Both the position numbers and the translations under genes were made by a program. Under the pieces are notes generated by a model that saw only the letters and a program-made list of their open reading frames with translations, did no database searches and was not told where the DNA came from. From assembly GCA_013400115.1 (NCBI GenBank), contig VXBP01010397.1, positions 441 to 64,440 on the forward strand: a DNA stretch of 64,000 nucleotides, in the 5' to 3' direction. Shown here one piece after another: positions 59,372 through 64,000 of the stretch. How positions within the stretch are numbered: position 1 is the stretch's first letter; each line of letters opens with the position of its first letter. This DNA is from Rhinopomastus cyanomelas (taxonomy: Eukaryota; Chordata; Aves; Bucerotiformes; Rhinopomastidae).

Positions 59372-62300
59372 TATAGCCTGTATAAGTGCTCTTTAATCAC
59401 AGGGCTAGTGTGAATTTCGGATGGACACAAGGTTGCTATTTGTGCTTAAAGACGGGTGTGACATGACCTTTCCAAATGAGTTTCAGAGATGCAATTGAAT
59501 GAATTAAAGAATGAATGACAAACTGGTGCAGTAGAATGTGCTACTGCAGTCACATTATAAAGAGACTCTAGGGACATGTGTGTCTACATCTTCTGCAGAG
59601 GCAAAGCCTTTGAAAACCTTTTAGGTCCTTGCTTTTGCAGACAAAGGTGATCAGCACTGTACTGTCGTGACTGTAAAGCAGGGCTTGTTTGTGATCTAAC
59701 CCATAGCATCCAGAAATCCATGAAAAGATTCTCCTTGTCTGCATGAGTTTTTGAACTAAGTCCTTTTGCTCACTTGTTTTAGTTTGTGGAACTCAGTCTC
59801 CAGAAGTACCACCTAGACAGAGGTGAAGAAAGGAACTTGTTAGCCTCAGGTAAACAGAGAAAGATGAATAGTTGTTCAAAGGCAAAGATCCAGCAAAGAA
59901 TCTTTGTTTCTTCTTATCTGCTTAAATACCTACAAAATTAAAAACAAATGATTAGAATTCCAACAATCAAGAATGTGATCTCCTGTACTGCTGGAGGTGC
60001 TTCCCTGCCATTGATGTAATTATCAAGGTCAATGAGAGTTTTGGCTTTGGAAATCCCACATATTCATAATGGTGCCAGCTAAGGGGACAGATGTGCTGGG
60101 AGTTTTCCCTGATTGAACACACTTCATTATTCTCATGGATTTTTCTTTAAACTATTGGGTTTTGTTGCAATGCAAACAGCAAAGAAAATAGAAGATCCAA
60201 TGCACATTTTCACATTACCAAAGGAGCCTTTGGTTTGGGAGCTGGACTTCAGAGCCAACAACCTCATAAAGCTGATGTTACATTAAATATGGTTTGAACT
60301 CATAATGAGACCAAAAAAAGGGAAATACACATGTCTCAGACTTTCCAGTCTCAAGTTTTGGAACTGCTTCCCTTCTTCTTGATTCCTGGAAGTTCCTCTA
60401 ATGGAGCAGCTGAACTAGTAATTTGAGAATGACAAGACCAATTCTACTAAATCTGAATGTGAACCAGGAAGGTTCTGTCCAGCAAGAAAAGATCAGCCAA
60501 GAATAATCAATCTCTTGCTGTCTCTGGCCAAGGGTAACCTCTGTGATGAATAATGAGGAAATAGCACATGCTGTTTATGACAGTACTGGTTATAGAGCAG
60601 AAGCCATCTGGGCAAGTTGTCTTAAACCCACATGGTCTTTACACCCAATGGCCCTGTGCCATTACTTTAACGCCAGGCAGTCATATCTGGGTTCAAGAAA
60701 CCTGTGGCATGGGTCTGTAAGAGATACGTGTTTTTTTGGTGTACTTGCTGTTAGTTTAGCTGTTGTTACTCTCACATCAGTCGTGCTTGGATGCTTCACA
60801 TCAGCTAGCACATTGTTTCTAAGCTCAGTCCTTCCTTCGCAGTGTTGTTTCGCCTGCATTATTTGGAAGAGTTAAGAACAAAGGTTGCAGTTCTTGGTGC
60901 CTGATGCAGTGGGATGCATTCTCTCCTCCATGAATCATTCAAATCCAGCCTAGCTTATGAACAAAAGCAATCAGATAAGGCTTTTGCAGTGGTTTCACAA
61001 GAGGGGCCTCCGTTGCTGGTGCTATCAGTGAGATCAAAGAATGAACAATGCCATTCACAATGAACTCCCTGCTAGACCCTCCAGGTTTGGGCGACTGTGT
61101 GTGTGTTTCACTACGTACTGCTGTTACTCTAGCTATGAGGACAAACAAGAGGCCTGCAGACCTCCTATGGCATGAACACTGGTATTAAGACAAAGAAAAA
61201 GCTACCAATTTTTTAATCTTCTTACAGGCATAACCTTTTGGTGGAGGCTCTACAAGAAATTACTGAATATAACCTATCTAATGTAGGATTGGGAAAGAAT
61301 TGTTAAAGGAAATTAACTTACTAGACCAAGTTCATTTGAAGTGCAGCTATTACCAGCACTCCAGTTTGCCCCATTGTTGCTTTTGTAACTTCAGTAGATA
61401 AGAAAGGAAGACCCATGCTCAGGGCACTGTGAACACCACTTGCAACATCCTCCTGGAGGACAATCCAGTGACAAGCAAAATGACTAATTAAGGGAAAGCA
61501 AGGGAAGACCATTCCAAGCAATGGAAAAGAAACATTTGGGCAGAGTTTGACCCATCACTTCAGAACACTCTGACACCCTCGCAGGAAATTCTTCTAGCAG
61601 CAGTTTCTGTCGACATTTGTCCCTCATGGAGACAAAGTTTGCAGGGGGCAGAACTCTGTCTGTACCAGCAATTACGAAAAGCAATTTGGTTTGGCCAGTT
61701 TTCGCTGAAGAGGCTTCACTCTGGAAGAGTGTTTCTGTCTCCCAAAGCAAATGCTATTGTGTTTGTGGATCACTGTTAAGCAACGCTTCTAGCTACACAG
61801 AAAACACTCAAAGGTACAATCCCTGAAGGCAGACCCGTCAAGACCCTTCCCTACCTAGCTTCAAGGCATCTCGCAGAGTCTCATTACTAACAGATTAACT
61901 TTCACACCTTTAAGGGTCCTTTCCAAAGCAATTCGGTAGCTTTTTCAGAGCTGCAGAGCACAGCACAACACCTGCTTCATTTTGCATCCTCCTGATGCTA
62001 TGAAGGAGACCCCCAACTGACAACTTTTTGGCCAAACGGTCTCCTGGCTTCCTGCCATTAAAGGCAGGATTGGCCCCAGTAACAGCTGTTGCAGTAATGT
62101 CTGGGCAAGACAAACCCTAATTTATTGCAGGAAGTGTTTCAAGACTCTTCACAACAGCCACGTACTCGCCCTTACAGCACAATGGTTGGTTATACCTAGT
62201 ATACACCTACTAGTATAAACCTTCTTCCTCAGCCAGTCCCATACCTTTGAGTACTGGCTTACCTGAGCCTATTCTCATGGCACCTCTCCCAGTTTGCCCT

Positions 62301-64000
62301 CCAGGTCAGACAGCCACCTTGATGCCAACCAAATGGCCTGAAATCCCTCCAGTCTGAATTCTTGTCTGGAGCTGCGCTCTTCTACTACATCAATCTTTAA
62401 GGACACTCACCATGCCCAGCTCAGCTGCATCCGCATTTCACAGCTGCTCTTTTGGCAACCAGTGTTGGACAAATAATCCTACCCCAGAATCCACTTTAGA
62501 AAAAGTTTGAGATCATGTGCCCCGAAGGCAGATGGGATTTGTGGGCTGTGTGAGCTCAGTCATAAGGTATCTATTAGAGAGAGGATGGGTATCTAGACAC
62601 GGATCAAAGGAGAGCTCCAGAACTCAACCCATTCCTTGATGTAGTGTTTCCCAAAGCAAGTGTTGCCATTTCTTCAGTGGCATCTTGTGGTCTTCCTCCA
62701 TTTTGTGACTATCCTTTGCCAGCAGGGAAGGCACCTTGCTTACACTCAAATGATCCATTACAACTCTGCCAGCGCGGTGCACGAGGGACTGGGTAGAACA
62801 AAGCTTCCCGATCCGTTTTGGACAGCATGACAGGAGGTGTACATGCCAGAACTGAAGAAAAAACCATGCATGATTCTCTGTAAGGTTTACATTAGAACAG
62901 CTGAACTTTCAACAGGACACAAGCTCCAAATCCACTGTCTGCAAACATTATTTCTTCTACTTTTCTCCCACATTTTTTCTGGTTTTCCTCTATGTCTTCT
63001 TTAACTTCCTAAAGCAATGGGTTTGGACCTAACCTGTGGGTGTGGATGTAGCTGGTGCTTTTGATTCCCCACCCACCCTTTCCTTTCCCCTCCCCAGAAC
63101 TCAAAGCTGAAGAGTATCAAATGAAAAACTGCACAGCACAGGCCCTGATCCGTCAGTGTTTGGGTTTGGATCAAACTTGTCCAAAGCCATAGATGCAGCT
63201 GGAGATTGCTGGTGGTTTCAGCCACTTTTTCTCTTCCCCTCTGAGATCACTGGGTCAAAGATGTTCAGAGAATACAGTTCAGCTCTGAAATAGCCCTGCC
63301 ACGCAATTATTTAAAATTATTCAAATAATTCAATCATTTAAAAAACCCCACATTATTAAATGCAACAATTTTTAAACTATTTTAATTACTTAAATTTAAA
63401 TTATTAACTCAGGTACATTGTACAAATCGAGAAAAAACACCCCAACACAGCAGAGGGGAGTGCAAAACCTGAGCTGCACTTTATCACCACCTCTTTTACC
63501 TTTGCTAAGACAGGTATTTCATGCCCAGGTCATCAAAACAGTAGACCACAACAGTCTGTTGTTCAGCTGAGTTGACATTTGCTAGTACATTGAAGGCCAC
63601 ATGACACCAGAAATCTTTGGAGAACAGTTTTTACATCAGTGGAAGTTAAAACTTGAAGGACAACTCTGTCAGTGCTCAAATAGACATGAGAATCAAGAGG
63701 CAAGAGGAAGGCTTTATTCATGTCAGACTCTATCCCACAGGCAAACTGGTTCAGTCCCCTGGTCATCAGAAATTTTCTAGGACTGCCTATGTTACTAAAG
63801 GACTTCAGGTTGTAGGGCCATTTCTGAAGCTTTTTGGCGTCACCCTGCCCAAGGCTTCACAGACAGAGATCCCACACTGTGCACGTTTCTTGCACGTCAA
63901 TGTAAATGTGCAGCTGCGCACGCAGGCTCCTCGTCCGCAGAACACTAAACAGAGGTCTTTTTTCTTGGCAGGGGGTAAGGGGAGGTGATCCCTTAAGGAG
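59372..64000. other. unique non-coding sequence, 4.6 kb
   Basis: No CR1 and no recognised gene. A run of minus-strand frames of 65-88 codons between about 60,660 and 62,115 and a 111-codon plus frame at 63,653-63,988 were inspected and show no known domain. An AT-rich patch lies at 63,303-63,412. Confidence 0.4.
63303..63412. repeat. AT-rich low-complexity patch
   Basis: Repeated AATTATT / TTTAAA-type words (for example AATTATTTAAAATTATTC and ACTTAAATTTAAATTATT). Low-complexity sequence without tandem periodicity. Confidence 0.7.

Noticed and set aside
60660..62115. Series of minus-strand frames (65-88 codons) that might be a decayed gene or retroviral relic
   Set aside because: I could not join them into one recognisable protein or find retroviral gag, pol or env motifs, LTRs or a primer-binding site.
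1..64000. CRISPR array, bacterial operon, phage or integron structure
   Set aside because: Sequence is vertebrate in character, with CR1 tails throughout, no regularly spaced repeats, no dense coding and no ribosome binding sites.
1..64000. tRNA or rRNA genes
   Set aside because: No A/B box pair in a cloverleaf context or rRNA core sequence was noticed; a tRNAscan-SE run would be needed to be certain.

Overview
The window looks like gene-poor intergenic or intronic DNA from a bird. The sequence shows about two dozen copies of the CR1 non-LTR retrotransposon, many ending in the 8-bp tail repeat ATTCTATG, and nothing resembling L1, Alu or mammalian SINEs. CR1 tails of this type that dominate the repeat content are typical of avian genomes; the species cannot be told. 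I found no convincing host protein-coding gene, rRNA, tRNA, CRISPR array or complete endogenous retrovirus. Nearly all open frames over 60 codons are either CR1 ORF2 relics or appear to be chance.

Layout. 1-936 is a two-part CR1: a minus-strand endonuclease segment (an open frame that runs off the left edge) abutting a plus-strand 3' end. 1,843-3,710 holds older minus-strand CR1s, one split by a younger plus-strand copy. 3,711-12,088 is mostly unique with one plus copy (7,519-7,960). 12,089-13,344 has a solo tail and an 880-bp plus copy. 13,345-25,558 is the longest CR1-free stretch; its right end (about 24,640-25,480) reads like a conserved regulatory element. 25,559-27,045 has two CR1s of opposite strand. 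27,046-38,309 is mainly unique with two or three short CR1s. 38,310-42,514 is CR1-dense (a solo tail, an ancient RT-bearing relic, and two plus copies). 46,156-47,024 contains a CR1 nested in a CR1. 49,379-50,570 is a 1.2-kb minus copy with a ruined RT active site. 52,060-55,519 has three more. 57,991-59,371 is a three-copy cluster ending in the best preserved RT frame of the window (224 codons, FADD motif intact). 59,372-64,000 is unique and AT-rich toward the end.

CR1 fragments cover roughly one fifth of the window (estimated by eye). At least five 3'-end types are present, and nesting gives some relative ages: a GTGTGACTTGGTCTAGG-type tail entered an older copy at 3,191, and a GGTTGGACTCGATGA-type tail entered a GTGCGACTTGATCTAGG-type copy at 46,501.

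I did not find a new multi-gene system. The most useful leads are structural (a probable 5' inversion, a fold-back copy of a CR1 tail, a deletion between short direct repeats, recurrent 57-80 bp solo tails) and candidate non-coding regulatory sequence at about 24.6-25.5 kb, 31.3-31.7 kb, 51.2-51.6 kb and 56.2-56.6 kb. A weak candidate exon lies at 55,646-55,721.
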